A DNA stretch of 64,000 nucleotides from Rossellomorea vietnamensis (lineage in GTDB: Bacteria; Bacillota; Bacilli; Bacillales; Bacillaceae_B), in contig NZ_VTEI01000001.1 of NCBI RefSeq assembly GCF_008180415.1, forward strand, positions 322,437 to 386,436, in the 5' to 3' direction. Made by a program: the position numbers and the translations under genes. The notes beneath the pieces were generated by a model, which saw only the letters and a list, made by a program, of their open reading frames with translations, did not search any database and was not told where the DNA came from. Of the stretch, positions 44,028-53,224 are shown piece after piece. Within the stretch, counting starts at the first letter, position 1. Every line of letters begins with the position of its first letter.

Positions 44028-45725
44028 TTAACCGTTCAGTTCTTCGTTTACAATGCCTTCAATTCTCTTGATGGCACCTGGTTCGACTTCCTCAATAGCA
44101 GTTGCTGCTTGTTCCAAGGCTTCTCTGTAATCAAAACTTCTGAACGCTGACTCTGCTCTTTGAAGCTTCTGGGAGACATCACCATACTTGCTGCGGTAGC
44201 GATTTCCATACTGGATCACCTTTTCGGCAAGCATGACGGTTTCAATCAGGTCTGATGTCTTTTTGTAAAAGTGATCGACCGTATCCACAGCTTTTTCTAA
44301 ATACTTCTGAACAACAGGCATATTGAGCGGCTTCTCTTCCAATGCACGAACAACCTCAATGATATTCTTATGCGCCTCCTCGAGAAGGGCATTATAGTCA
44401 GTAGGAAGACCAGGTACGTTACTTTTGGAAATCATTCGGCTCGCTTCCCCGATTTTCTTTTTAAGCTCCGCGACCTTTTCCTTAGCTTCAATTTCTTCTT
44501 TTCGAAGAGCCTGCAGTTTTTCAGAGAAAGCGGCTTGCTCGCTTTTAATCAGCTGAAGCTGCTGATTGATATCCTGCAGCTCTTCGCTTAAATAGGAATA
44601 AGCAGACTCGTTTTCATCCACCTTTTCCTGAAGCTGCTGAAAACGTTTAAACAAGGTATTGATTTTTTTATCGAGCCCGACCGGAACCTGCAGATCTTCA
44701 TCTCTAAGATGGTAGCCCTGCTGAACGAATTCAGTTTCCAGCTTGATTTCTTTGTTGACCGCTTTAATATTTTCCAGCAGCTCGGAAGACTGCTCTTCAT
44801 TTTGCAGGACAAAGTGCTTTGCAAGAACTTCTTTTTCAAGCAAGTCATACAATTGTTCGACATTTGCCTTCATGCGGTCAACTTCATCTGCTGCCTTATC
44901 GGTTTGCAGCTTCTCGAGTGAGTCAAGGCAGGCAGCCAATTCTTCCCGCAATCTTGAGATTTCCGTATTGATGCCAAGATGCTTCAATACATATCCTTGA
45001 GCTTCCATCTCTTTAAATCCTGCCTCAACTTCGCTAAGCTGAGTAGGAAGTGAATTCTGGCAGGCTGTCAGCAAATCGGGGATGGATTCCATCTTATTGA
45101 CGATGTCCTGGATATCAGCCGTCAAGCCCAAGACCAGCTCTCTCGCTTCCAAATAGTTGCCTTCTTCAGTCAGCTTATTGAAATTCTCAATTCTTTCCGA
45201 CATTTCATCCAGCTTTGCCTCAAGTCCGTATGCTGCTTTTCCATACGTATGGCGGTGGGCAAGCAATGCCTTCCTGCTTTTTCGGAAGCCCTCCCGCAGC
45301 TCTTCAATCTCAAGCCTGTTCTTTTCTTCACTGCCGACAAGCTCTTCTACTTCCGAGTGGATCCTTTCCATCTTGTCTTCTGTCTGGTTCAGGATTTCTT
45401 CTATCCTCGCAAGAACCTCTTTGGCAGAACCAAAGCGAAACTTATCGATATACTCTTCTGACTCGAACAGGCGCTCTTCTACTTCAGGAAGATCCACTGT
45501 GACAATGTCATCCCAGCCTTTGCGCCATTTTTCAAAGAGTTCTTCTGTCTGGCCAGTCATGTTAAGCTGCTTCACCTTGGACAGTTCATCCAGGATGGGC
45601 CTGTTCATGATGTCGACCTTCCAGGATTCAAGCCGGTCAACGTGATGGTAGTATTTTCTTCTTATAAAAAAACCGATGATAAATAGGATAATGAATAATA
45701 TAATTCCTCCGATGATAAATTCCAT
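44028..45725 (-). CDS. ezrA: Septation ring formation regulator EzrA
   Basis: EzrA is a membrane-anchored negative regulator of FtsZ ring assembly. The 565-residue protein has one N-terminal span (about residues 3-23, IIGGIILFIILFIIGFFIRR) and then long helical, spectrin-like coiled-coil repeats to the C-terminus, rich in Glu, Lys and Leu. The length matches family members. AGGGGGC precedes the ATG. Two other division-linked genes (refZ, and HisJ beside it) lie upstream in divergent orientation. Confidence 0.95.
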   Translation of the reverse strand: MEFIIGGIILFIILFIIGFFIRRKYYHHVDRLESWKVDIMNRPILDELSKVKQLNMTGQTEELFEKWRKGWDDIVTVDLPEVEERLFESEEYIDKFRFGSAKEVLARIEEILNQTEDKMERIHSEVEELVGSEEKNRLEIEELREGFRKSRKALLAHRHTYGKAAYGLEAKLDEMSERIENFNKLTEEGNYLEARELVLGLTADIQDIVNKMESIPDLLTACQNSLPTQLSEVEAGFKEMEAQGYVLKHLGINTEISRLREELAACLDSLEKLQTDKAADEVDRMKANVEQLYDLLEKEVLAKHFVLQNEEQSSELLENIKAVNKEIKLETEFVQQGYHLRDEDLQVPVGLDKKINTLFKRFQQLQEKVDENESAYSYLSEELQDINQQLQLIKSEQAAFSEKLQALRKEEIEAKEKVAELKKKIGEASRMISKSNVPGLPTDYNALLEEAHKNIIEVVRALEEKPLNMPVVQKYLEKAVDTVDHFYKKTSDLIETVMLAEKVIQYGNRYRSKYGDVSQKLQRAESAFRSFDYREALEQAATAIEEVEPGAIKRIEGIVNEELNG

Positions 45726-45949
45726 CGTAAGCCCCCTGCTTCTTCAACTTTATCTGCTCTATGTAAAAACTGTAAAATCTCACAACATAGCTTTTCTTAT
45801 GATACCATGATAACGACAATTTTTGACGATTTATTTGCAATTTTTCCTCTTCTGATAGAAGTTTCGTTATAAAAGCTACCTATTTGGCAAATTTATTGGT
45901 ATTTTACTATTATATATGGATATGACAGTAAAAGGAAATGAGGGATTAC

Positions 45950-46741
45950 ATGAAAATCGACGGACATATTCACAGCCCCTATTGCCCCCACGGGACCAAA
46001 GATACATTTTATGAATATATTAACCGGGCCATTGAGCTGGGGTATGATGAAATCACCTTCACGGAGCATGCGCCTCTTCCGGAAGGATTCGAGGATCCCG
46101 TACCTGATAAAGACAGTGGGATGAAGAAGGACTACTTGAAAGAGTACCTCAGGGATTTAGAAGAACTAAAGAAGGAATTCCAAAATATAATCACCATTAA
46201 AAGCGGATTGGAAATTGATTATATAGAAGGATACGAGGCAGAAACCAAACAATTCCTCGATACCTACGGCCCCCTGTTAGATGACAGCCTTCTTTCGGTC
46301 CACTTTCTGCTCAAAGACGGAACCTATGACTGCCTTGATTTCAGCAGCGGAAACTTCGAAAAAATGATTGAAGTCTACGGCTCTGTTGATAGTATTCATC
46401 AAACCTACTATACAACGGTATTAAAATCAGTCACAGCAGACCTTGGTAATTATAAACCGAACCGGATTGGGCACATCACACTGGCCGATAAGTTCAAAAA
46501 GGATTTCCCTCCCAAGGAATCGTTCCAAAAGAAAATAGACGAAATCCTGAAGGAAGTCGCCAAGTGTGGAATGGAATTGGATTATAACGGTGCAGGATTT
46601 TTCAAAAAGGGCTGCGGTGTCTCTTATCCGCCTCCAGAAGTTGCCCGCCAAGCTATGCAAATGGGAATCCCTCTTGTTTATGGTTCTGATGCACATCAAG
46701 CGAAGGACCTGAATCAAGGCAGGAACCTAATGAATCTATAA
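45950..46741 (+). CDS. hisJ: Histidinol-phosphatase, PHP family (HisJ/HisK type)
   Basis: This enzyme hydrolyses L-histidinol phosphate in histidine synthesis. The 263-residue PHP-fold protein shows metal-binding motifs DGHIHSPYCPHG at residues 4-15, FTEHAPLPEGF, a glutamate in KSGLEIDYIEGYE, LSVHFLLKDG and, near the C-terminus, YGSDAHQAKDL. I chose the ATG at 45950; an in-frame ATG four codons earlier lies too close to its own AAAAGG. Its stop overlaps the end of refZ by 6 bases in convergent orientation. Other his genes are not in the window, as in B. subtilis where this gene is detached from the his operon. Confidence 0.9.
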   Translation: MKIDGHIHSPYCPHGTKDTFYEYINRAIELGYDEITFTEHAPLPEGFEDPVPDKDSGMKKDYLKEYLRDLEELKKEFQNIITIKSGLEIDYIEGYEAETKQFLDTYGPLLDDSLLSVHFLLKDGTYDCLDFSSGNFEKMIEVYGSVDSIHQTYYTTVLKSVTADLGNYKPNRIGHITLADKFKKDFPPKESFQKKIDEILKEVAKCGMELDYNGAGFFKKGCGVSYPPPEVARQAMQMGIPLVYGSDAHQAKDLNQGRNLMNL

Positions 46742-47383
46742 GGTCGAGACCCTGGGTACTGCACTCCTGATCAACAGGCATTGGTCGATCCATTGCTCCA
46801 GTGATGTAAAATACCGGTCCACAAAGTGCTGTTCCTGAGGATACACATGCCATACTTCCCTTAGATATTGGCTGTTGAGGAATGGCATGGACATCATCGA
46901 CTTCAACTGTATAATAAAAATGCTTACCGGCATCGACGTGAACCGATTTTGATCGAGTCCCATTTCAAAAAAGCGTTTCAGCAAGTAGCGCTCTTTCATT
47001 AAGTAAGAAGAAATAATCTCGCGGACAACCTGGGAATCGATGGAGATTTCCCTCCAGACAAAACGAGCGAGAAGGTGGTTTTCACTTTGAAACTGAAGAA
47101 CATTGAAAACAGCTCTCTTCAAACATTCATCTGCAGGGGTGTAATCCAATTTATCGGATTCCCTTTCAAGACACTCTAAATAAGATTCAAAAAAACGGGT
47201 GAAACAGGATTCAAGCAATCCTTGTTTGCCGTTAAAATGGTAGGAGATATTGGCAGCATTGACCGATGCTTTTTTAGCAATATCCCTCACTGACGTACCG
47301 CTATATCCTTTAGTATTAAATAGTGAAACAGCAGATAAGAGAATATTTTCTTTAGTCAGTCCCAGCGCAGCAGGTTTTCCCAT
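46736..47383 (-). CDS. refZ: TetR-family regulator RefZ (forespore/FtsZ regulator)
   Basis: RefZ (YttP in older naming) binds motifs near the chromosome poles and affects FtsZ ring position and chromosome capture at the onset of sporulation. The 215-residue product has the TetR helix-turn-helix at about residues 9-55 (LFNTKGYSGTSVRDIAKKAS, NAANISYHFNGKQGLLESC) and a helical regulatory domain. Placement between hisJ and ytsP is as in B. subtilis, which supports the name. The gene converges on hisJ, overlapping by 6 bases. No operator was identified with confidence. Confidence 0.88.
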   Translation of the reverse strand: MGKPAALGLTKENILLSAVSLFNTKGYSGTSVRDIAKKASVNAANISYHFNGKQGLLESCFTRFFESYLECLERESDKLDYTPADECLKRAVFNVLQFQSENHLLARFVWREISIDSQVVREIISSYLMKERYLLKRFFEMGLDQNRFTSMPVSIFIIQLKSMMSMPFLNSQYLREVWHVYPQEQHFVDRYFTSLEQWIDQCLLIRSAVPRVSTL

Positions 47384-47625
47384 GTTCTCACTACTTTCGA
47401 ATTTATTAGTTGAATCACCAATGGAAATATGCTAAAAATGGTTCATCAGGATGGTCAGCAGACTAGCGACATTTAATAAAAGCGAATCTGTTTCTTACTA
47501 AATAAAACATTCGGGATGGCAGCTGATATTCCTTTATGTATTTCTCGACACATTCCTGCTCAACTTGTAGGAATTCCTAGAATTAAAGCTATTTAAATCA
47601 AAACCTGTAGAAATGAGGGAGTTCC

Positions 47626-48105
47626 ATGTTTCAAACTTCTATGTACCGAGGTACCCGCGAAGAAAATTACGACCTGGTCATCAAGCAATTGCATGCCCTG
47701 TTAGAAGGAGAAAGCAACCAAATCGCCAACTTGAGCAACGCCTCTGCATTGCTCAACCAATTTCTGGACCGCATCAACTGGGTCGGCTTTTACCTCATGG
47801 AAGACGGCGAGCTTGTACTAGGGCCATTCCAAGGACTTCCAGCATGTGTTCGAATCGCAGTAGGACGAGGAGTTTGCGGCTCTGCAGCAAAAGACCGCGA
47901 AACTTACTTAGTAGAGGATGTCCACGCTTTCCCTGGCCACATCGCCTGCGATGCAGCCTCCCAGTCTGAAATTGTCGTACCCATCCTTAAAGATGGTGAG
48001 TTGATCGGTGTCCTTGATATCGACAGCCCTGAAAAAAGCAGATTTGATGAAACAGACAAAATTAAGCTGGAAGCGTTTGTTTCCGCATTAGTTCAATATA
48101 TTTAA
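47626..48105 (+). CDS. ytsP: Free methionine-(R)-sulfoxide reductase, GAF type (YtsP)
   Basis: A 159-residue GAF-domain enzyme that reduces free Met-R-sulfoxide with thioredoxin. The three cysteines used by the E. coli enzyme (C84, C94, C118) are all present here as C74, C84 and C108 in LPACVRIAVGRGVCG and GHIACDA, ten positions earlier throughout, so activity is likely. AATGAGGGAG precedes the ATG. It is divergent from refZ and ends in a strong terminator. Confidence 0.92.
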   Translation: MFQTSMYRGTREENYDLVIKQLHALLEGESNQIANLSNASALLNQFLDRINWVGFYLMEDGELVLGPFQGLPACVRIAVGRGVCGSAAKDRETYLVEDVHAFPGHIACDAASQSEIVVPILKDGELIGVLDIDSPEKSRFDETDKIKLEAFVSALVQYI

Positions 48106-48112
48106 TGAGCAG

Positions 48113-48145
48113 AAAGCCGGGATTTGAGATTCCGGCTTTTTTTGT
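48113..48145 (+). terminator. Terminator of ytsP
   Basis: AAAGCCGG and CCGGCTTT around an 11-base loop, followed by TTTTTGT. Confidence 0.9.
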
Positions 48146-48455
48146 GGTATCGCACGAGTGTTTGTAACAAGTTGGCATACATGAGGTGCATACTCTGCTT
48201 CAAGCTCTTCTTGTGAGGGGAATTATCCCGGAAGCGAAGTAAAAGTGGATTAGATTCTCTTGAGGAAGTTTTTAACCCTAGTGGTTTCTAACATACGGGG
48301 ATTCAATGCCGGCTGACTGCATCGATTGCTGAATATCCTGATTCCATGCAGCCAGCACCCGCCATCGCTCTGTCATTCATAAGCTAAGCCTCTGCAAAGT
48401 TTATCCTCACCTCCATAGGGGAAAATTCATTAGTATATGACACTTCAGAGGAGGA
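48146..48455. other. Gene-free stretch between ytsP and the cupin gene
   Basis: A loose 40-base repetition (GATTCAATGC and GATTCCATGC, 48301-48341) is the only pattern seen. Confidence 0.35.
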
Positions 48456-48460
48456 TCAGT

Positions 48461-48970
48461 ATGCAGAACAAGAATGTAGAAACGTTGTATTTTGAAGAAA
48501 GCGGCTCGATCCCCAACAATCCGGATCTGCCAGTCCTTTTCTATAAGGGAGCTCTCAAAGATGACCCTGAAAAGGCAGAACTTCTTTTCAATGACAACAA
48601 TTGGAGAAACAGCTGGCAGGGCGGCGTATTTGATTATCATCATTTCCACAGCAATACCCATGAGGTCCTTGGGGTTGTCAGCGGCTCCGCAAAGCTGATT
48701 GTAGGTGGAGAGAGCGGCAAGACGATAGAAGTGAAGCCGGGTGATGTAATTGTGCTGCCAGCGGGTACCGGGCATAAAAGGTTGAGTTCTACTGAAGACT
48801 TCCAAGTTGCCGGTGCTTATCCCAATGGCAAAGATCATAATTTGAAGACGGATGAAAACAATGGAAGAACACAGCTGTTGATTGAAATCAAAGAGGTCGA
48901 GGTTCCCTCCAAAGATCCCGTTCACGGAGAAAACGGCCCGCTGCTTTCTCTATGGAAAAAGGATGAATAG
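48461..48970 (+). CDS. Cupin domain protein (YjlB-like)
   Basis: A 169-residue single-domain cupin. The metal-binding motif 1 is seen as HHFHSNTHEVLGVVSGSAKL near residues 61-80 and motif 2 as PGDVIVLPAGTGHKRLSS near 95-112, giving the usual His/Glu/His ligands. It resembles B. subtilis YjlB, whose function is unknown. I chose the ATG at 48461 because AGAGGAGG lies six bases upstream; an in-frame start at 48437 lacks a signal. It is monocistronic with its own terminator. Confidence 0.85.
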   Translation: MQNKNVETLYFEESGSIPNNPDLPVLFYKGALKDDPEKAELLFNDNNWRNSWQGGVFDYHHFHSNTHEVLGVVSGSAKLIVGGESGKTIEVKPGDVIVLPAGTGHKRLSSTEDFQVAGAYPNGKDHNLKTDENNGRTQLLIEIKEVEVPSKDPVHGENGPLLSLWKKDE

Positions 48971-49043
48971 CTAAAAAACACCCGAGCTTTTCGAGAGCAC
49001 TGAAAATCTACCGAATTTTATAGGTTACTTGCTTTAACCTAAG

Positions 49044-49092
49044 ATAAAGTCAACTATCCTTCCTTAAAGAGGAAGAAAGGTTGACTTTTTTC
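49044..49092 (+). terminator. Terminator of the cupin gene
   Basis: AAGTCAAC-TCCTTCCTT pairs with AAGAAAGG-TTGACTT, followed by TTTTTCTTG. Confidence 0.9.
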
Positions 49093-49227
49093 TTGCTCTC
49101 TATCCTGCATCAGCTTTAAAATCCTTTGGTGTTTTTTATTTGCCTGCCACTGCTGGAAAGATAGAAGGGTGCTAATTAAAGGCAGTGACCGATGGTGCTT
49201 AACTATGTAGTTCAGTGTTTTGGATAG

Positions 49228-49430
49228 TAAATAGAGGAAAGAGATTCCCTTATTTCTTACAAAACTCTAAGAAAAGCTAAAATAGCGGAATAAATTTTCC
49301 TTAATTAGCTAAATACGCTTGAAAATTGTGCTTTTTATTATATAAAGGAAAAAAGTTCCTCAATTTTCCCCGTAATAAGCTTGAAATTGAAGATAAGGGA
49401 AAAAAGTTCCCTTATTTACAGCTGATTACC
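49228..49430. repeat. Decayed palindromic array, steps of 51, 59 and 52 bp
   Basis: The CCTTA-type right arm occurs at 49248, 49299, 49358 and 49410. The best unit is ATAAGGGAA and TTCCCTTAT around AAAAG. The arms resemble those at 16254-16450, so the two arrays are probably related. It occupies the gap between the cupin and the oxidoreductase genes. Confidence 0.75.
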
Positions 49431-49542
49431 CAATTAAGAGAATGACTGGACAATTTCTCTCTAAAGCCCATTATATTATTCACCCAACCAAGCGGAGTGG
49501 GCCTCCTCAACAAAAAACCAGCACTCTTTCATAGGCTTTTAT

Positions 49543-49587
49543 GAAAAAGCAGAATCGCTCTCTGAAGTGAGCGATTCTGCCTTTAAA
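49543..49587 (-). terminator. Terminator of the FAD/Rieske gene (bidirectional)
   Basis: GGCAGAATCGCTC and GAGCGATTCTGC are perfect arms, with TTTTTCAT on the minus strand. Confidence 0.9.
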
Positions 49588-49638
49588 CTAATTGTCGGAC
49601 TTGTTCAGTGTCCTCAGCTTTTCGGGTGTTTTTTCACA

Positions 49639-51174
49639 TTAATCATAGATCTTTTTCAAAGGTTTGACTGCAGGCCCTTCAATCACATCTCCGCAAGCAG
49701 AGAAACGGCTGCCATGGCATGGACAGTCCCATGATTTTTCGGCGGTGTTCCACCCCAGTTCACATCCCATATGAGTACAGGTCGTATCCACGACTGTAAC
49801 TTCCCCGTTCGCATTCCGGTAGGCTCCAGCTCTCTTACCGTCTAAAGTTATCACACCACCTTCACCGTTCTCTAACTCTTCAAGTTTTCTGTCGTGTTTA
49901 TCGAGCTTGCCTTTTACAAACTCTTTAGCTACATCGGCATTTTCTTTGATGAAATTTTTCACGCTTGGATTTGCATTAAAGCGGGAAGGGGCGAATAGTT
50001 CTTTAAAGCGGTTCTCCCTTCCAAGTATATAGTCTGTGAGCAGCAATGCAGCCGCCGTTCCATTTGTCATCCCCCACTTAGCATAACCAGTCGCCACAAG
50101 AGTGTTTTTCTCGTGTGCTGTGACAGGACCGATATACGGAACTTGATCCAAGGTAGTCAAATCCTGAGCGGACCAGCGATAAGGAAATTCTTTGGCGGAA
50201 AAATGCTGTACTGCAAAATCCCTAAGATTTTCATAATGCTCGGTGGTGTCTCCTCCCTGACCGCTTTTATGGCTGTCTCCGCCAAACAAAATCATTCTGC
50301 CGCCATTGGAATCTGTAGTATATCTTATAGACCGCTTCGGCTGATCGGCACTGAGGTACATCCCTTCAGGAATTTCGCTGTCTGTTTTGGCTGCAAGGAT
50401 ATAGGACCTTTCTATATCGAGCCTTGAAAAGTAAAGGCCTTTAAAGTCATTGATTGGAAAATGAGTACTTACAATTACTTTTTCAGAGGTAATTTCCCCT
50501 CCATCCTCTGTCAGGACTTCGACAGGGCTGTCACCGCTGACTTTTGTCACTCTTGTATGTTCAAAAATCAAACCTCCATTCGCCTTGATTTCACCCAGAA
50601 GCGGAAGTAAAAACTTCACAGGATGAAATTGAGCTTGATTATTTAATTTAAGTGCGTTCTTCACTTCGAAAGGAAGTTCTGTTTCCGTAGTCAATTCTCC
50701 AGGAATGTTCAGCTTCTTATAAGCTTCTGCTTCTTTAATAATCTGATCTGAACCTTTATCTGTTTGAGCATAGACATATGAGGGCTGAGTCGTGAATTCA
50801 CATGAAATGCCCAGTTCTTCGGTCAGGCTTTTTAAAAAATTCATGGCTTCATCATTGGCCTGGTAATATAAGGATGCCTTTTCTTCACCATGATGTTTGA
50901 TCAGATCATCATACATCAATCCATGTTGAGTAGAGATTTTGGCTGTTGTATATCCTGTAGTACCATTAATCACTTTCCCGCTTTCGACAAGCGCTACCTT
51001 TTTGCCTTCCCTCGAAAGCAAGTAGGCCGCGATAATCCCGGTAATCCCTGCTCCAACAATTGTTACGTCCACCTGAAGACTTTCATTTGCAAGTTTATCG
51101 TATGGAAGTCCCCTCTCTTCGGCTGCTTTCCGCCAGTATGAATAAGACTCCCTTGGTATCTTCTGCTCATTCAT
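49639..51174 (-). CDS. FAD-dependent oxidoreductase fused to a Rieske [2Fe-2S] domain (YhfW-like)
   Basis: A 511-residue fusion. Residues about 35-400 form a DAO-type FAD oxidoreductase: the dinucleotide-binding loop is VTIVGAGITGIIAAYLLSRE near 37-56, followed by GTTGYTTAKISTQHG. The last 100 residues are a Rieske domain with both cluster motifs, CTHMGCELGW and CPCHGSRFS. The layout and length match B. subtilis YhfW. An electron-transfer oxidase for an amine or amino acid is plausible, but the substrate is unknown. GGGAGGT precedes the ATG. It is followed by a strong terminator and seems to be a single-gene unit. Confidence 0.88.
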   Translation of the reverse strand: MNEQKIPRESYSYWRKAAEERGLPYDKLANESLQVDVTIVGAGITGIIAAYLLSREGKKVALVESGKVINGTTGYTTAKISTQHGLMYDDLIKHHGEEKASLYYQANDEAMNFLKSLTEELGISCEFTTQPSYVYAQTDKGSDQIIKEAEAYKKLNIPGELTTETELPFEVKNALKLNNQAQFHPVKFLLPLLGEIKANGGLIFEHTRVTKVSGDSPVEVLTEDGGEITSEKVIVSTHFPINDFKGLYFSRLDIERSYILAAKTDSEIPEGMYLSADQPKRSIRYTTDSNGGRMILFGGDSHKSGQGGDTTEHYENLRDFAVQHFSAKEFPYRWSAQDLTTLDQVPYIGPVTAHEKNTLVATGYAKWGMTNGTAAALLLTDYILGRENRFKELFAPSRFNANPSVKNFIKENADVAKEFVKGKLDKHDRKLEELENGEGGVITLDGKRAGAYRNANGEVTVVDTTCTHMGCELGWNTAEKSWDCPCHGSRFSACGDVIEGPAVKPLKKIYD

Positions 51175-51344
51175 TTAAGTATTACCTCCCAAATATCTGA
51201 TACAGATTACTTACCCAATAATACTTAGAAAATGCCTTTTGAAATGCAGCGCGGGGTGTTGAGGTGGGCAGTAAATGTGCTTGAGTCAATCTGAATTATA
51301 AATTTCCGGCTTTTGAGAGGGGCATCTGGAGGATGTCTTTTATA

Positions 51345-51534
51345 GTCTCTTTTCGAAAAATTTGTTGCTATTCGCTACTAATTCCGAGGAATATCAATCT
51401 CAATAAGGAAAAAATAAGGTAATATCGAAAAGAAAAGTGCTGCATTTCCCCGATAATATATAAAACTCTTAGTATCCAGGGAAAATCCGCCTCTTGGGAT
51501 TTTTTCGAAAGCTACAATTTATGCGAAAATAACC
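51345..51534. mobile_element. MITE-like element, copy C (about 190 bp, inverted orientation)
   Basis: The ends AGTCTCTTTTCGAAAAATTT and TTTATGCGAAAATAACC are inverted repeats. The interior has GTATCCAGGGAAAATCC and CTTGGGATTTTTTCGAAAGC, the reverse complement of copies A and B. The flanks TTTTAT and TTTTCAT are an imperfect direct repeat. The rest of the gap 51175-51758 shows no gene. Confidence 0.75.
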
Positions 51535-51757
51535 TTTTCATAAGAGTGCGAGTTTTCATCTATGCTGCGCCGAGCTGGACAGGTAAGCGGGGGACGTCAT
51601 CCCAGGATTTTTCTCTTTTGATGTACCTCGCCGGGCGAGCGAACTGCATCAATCTCAAGAAATTCCTATTTCAATATACTCTACTGAACAAACAGCCTCT
51701 ATCCCGTGAACCCCAGCTAAATACCCCGCTTTCCTTCACAAAGATTCTCACAACACA

Positions 51758-51788
51758 AAAAAACCAGAACCCTGGAGGCTCCGGTTGA
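51758..51788 (-). terminator. Terminator of the methionine gamma-lyase gene
   Basis: AACCGGAGCC and GGTTCTGGTT pair on the minus strand, followed by TTTTTGTG. Confidence 0.85.
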
Positions 51789-51794
51789 AATTTT

Positions 51795-52982
51795 CTATTG
51801 TACCTTATTAAGTGCTTGCATTATATCGTCACGTATATCTTCCCAAGCTTCAAGACCTACTGAAACCCTCAAAAGAGTATCCGTTATGCCCATCTTTTCT
51901 CTTGATGCTTCCGGAACGACCGCATGTGTCATGGTGGCCGGGTGCTGAATCAGTGTTTCGGCATCGCCCAGGCTGACTGCAATCTTGATCAGCTTCAGTT
52001 CATTCATGAATCTCTGTGCTGTTTCTTTTGTTCCTTTAAGGGTGAATGCAATCAATCCACCCGGTTTGCTCATTTGTTTTTTCATCGTTTCATAATTTGG
52101 GTTGTCAGGGTCTCCCGGGTAATACAGTTTATCTACTCCAGGCTGCTCTTTTAAGAAAGCGGCAATCTTTTCAGCATTTTCACAATGACGGTCCATCCTT
52201 ACAGGCAGGGTTTTCAATCCTCTAAGCAGCAGCCAGGCATCGAACGGGGAGATGACTCCTCCGATATCTTTTTGGGTAGTCATTCGGATGTGATCCATCA
52301 GATCTTTTTTTCCCGCAACGATTCCTGCAATCACGTCGCCATGGCCGCAAATGTATTTGGTGGCACTGTGAATGATGATGTCACAACCTAAATCAAGAGG
52401 CTTTTGCAGATAAGGCGATGAAAAAGTATTATCCACTATGACTGGTATTCCCTTTTCCTTTGCAATGGAAGCGACCATTTCAAGGTCAATCAACTTCATT
52501 GTTGGGTTGATTGGTGTTTCGACATAAATACAAACTGTTTCAGGCTTAATACTGTTTCTGATTTCTTCTGCACTCTCCATTGCAGAGAAATCATGTGTAA
52601 TATTATATTTCTCTTCCATCAAGTTCAACAAACCGAATGTACAGCCATAAACCCCTTGGGAACAGAGGATATGATCATTTGCTTTTGTAAGTGATAATAA
52701 AACAGCAGATACTGCAGCCATTCCGGATCCGAATGCCAGAGCACCTTCTCCATTTTCCAGTGCAGCCATCCGCTCTTCAAGTATGGAAACAGTCGGATTT
52801 CCAAGACGGGAATAAATATATCCTGCCTCTTCCCCGGCAAACCTTCTTTCCCCCTGCTGGGCATCCTTAAATGTGAAAGTGGAAGTTTGATAGAGAGGCG
52901 GTGCCAAACTATCTTGATAGTCGACTGAATTGTACCCTTCATGTATCACTTTTGTTTCGAATCTATCATAGTTCTTTGCCAA
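51795..52982 (-). CDS. megL: Methionine gamma-lyase-type PLP enzyme
   Basis: A 395-residue Cys/Met metabolism PLP enzyme. It would split methionine into methanethiol, 2-oxobutyrate and ammonia. The PLP lysine is K209 in IIHSATKYICGHGD, and C114 in SQGVYGCTFGLL corresponds to the active-site cysteine (C116 in the Pseudomonas enzyme) that distinguishes methionine gamma-lyases from cystathionine lyases and O-acetylhomoserine enzymes. I start at the TTG at 52982, where GGGGGAG lies five bases upstream, giving AKNYDRFETKVIHEG; the frame extends to 53009. No SAM riboswitch or T-box was found upstream. Activity toward cystathionine cannot be excluded. Confidence 0.83.
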   Translation of the reverse strand: MAKNYDRFETKVIHEGYNSVDYQDSLAPPLYQTSTFTFKDAQQGERRFAGEEAGYIYSRLGNPTVSILEERMAALENGEGALAFGSGMAAVSAVLLSLTKANDHILCSQGVYGCTFGLLNLMEEKYNITHDFSAMESAEEIRNSIKPETVCIYVETPINPTMKLIDLEMVASIAKEKGIPVIVDNTFSSPYLQKPLDLGCDIIIHSATKYICGHGDVIAGIVAGKKDLMDHIRMTTQKDIGGVISPFDAWLLLRGLKTLPVRMDRHCENAEKIAAFLKEQPGVDKLYYPGDPDNPNYETMKKQMSKPGGLIAFTLKGTKETAQRFMNELKLIKIAVSLGDAETLIQHPATMTHAVVPEASREKMGITDTLLRVSVGLEAWEDIRDDIMQALNKVQ

Positions 52983-53185
52983 TTTTACTCCCCCTGATCT
53001 GTAGTTCATGTTCTTGACCTGTGTATGCTTTCTCTATCCCTTTGTACAGGGTCTACCCGGCGGAATTTAACCGTCCGGCCTATTCATCTCATACGAATTC
53101 ATTAATAGCATATGACATTTCTTTGGAAAAAGAAAGCGTTTACATAAATATAGTTTTATGCTTCCTCATAAAAATCCCATAAAAA

Positions 53186-53222
53186 AAAGACCCGAAAACA
53201 TATCTGTTTTCAAGGTCTTTAC
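53186..53222 (-). terminator. Terminator of the GGDEF gene
   Basis: AAGACCTTGAAAACA and TGTTTTCGGGTCTT pair on the minus strand, followed by TTTTTTATG. Confidence 0.92.
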
Positions 53223-53224
53223 TG

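Noticed and set aside
51546..51788. Plus-strand frame of 80 residues after MITE copy C
   Set aside because: No ribosome binding site; it runs into the terminator of the convergent methionine gamma-lyase gene.
52983..53185. SAM riboswitch or T-box upstream of methionine gamma-lyase
   Set aside because: I looked for the S-box core and for a T-box GGTGG sequence on the minus strand and found neither.
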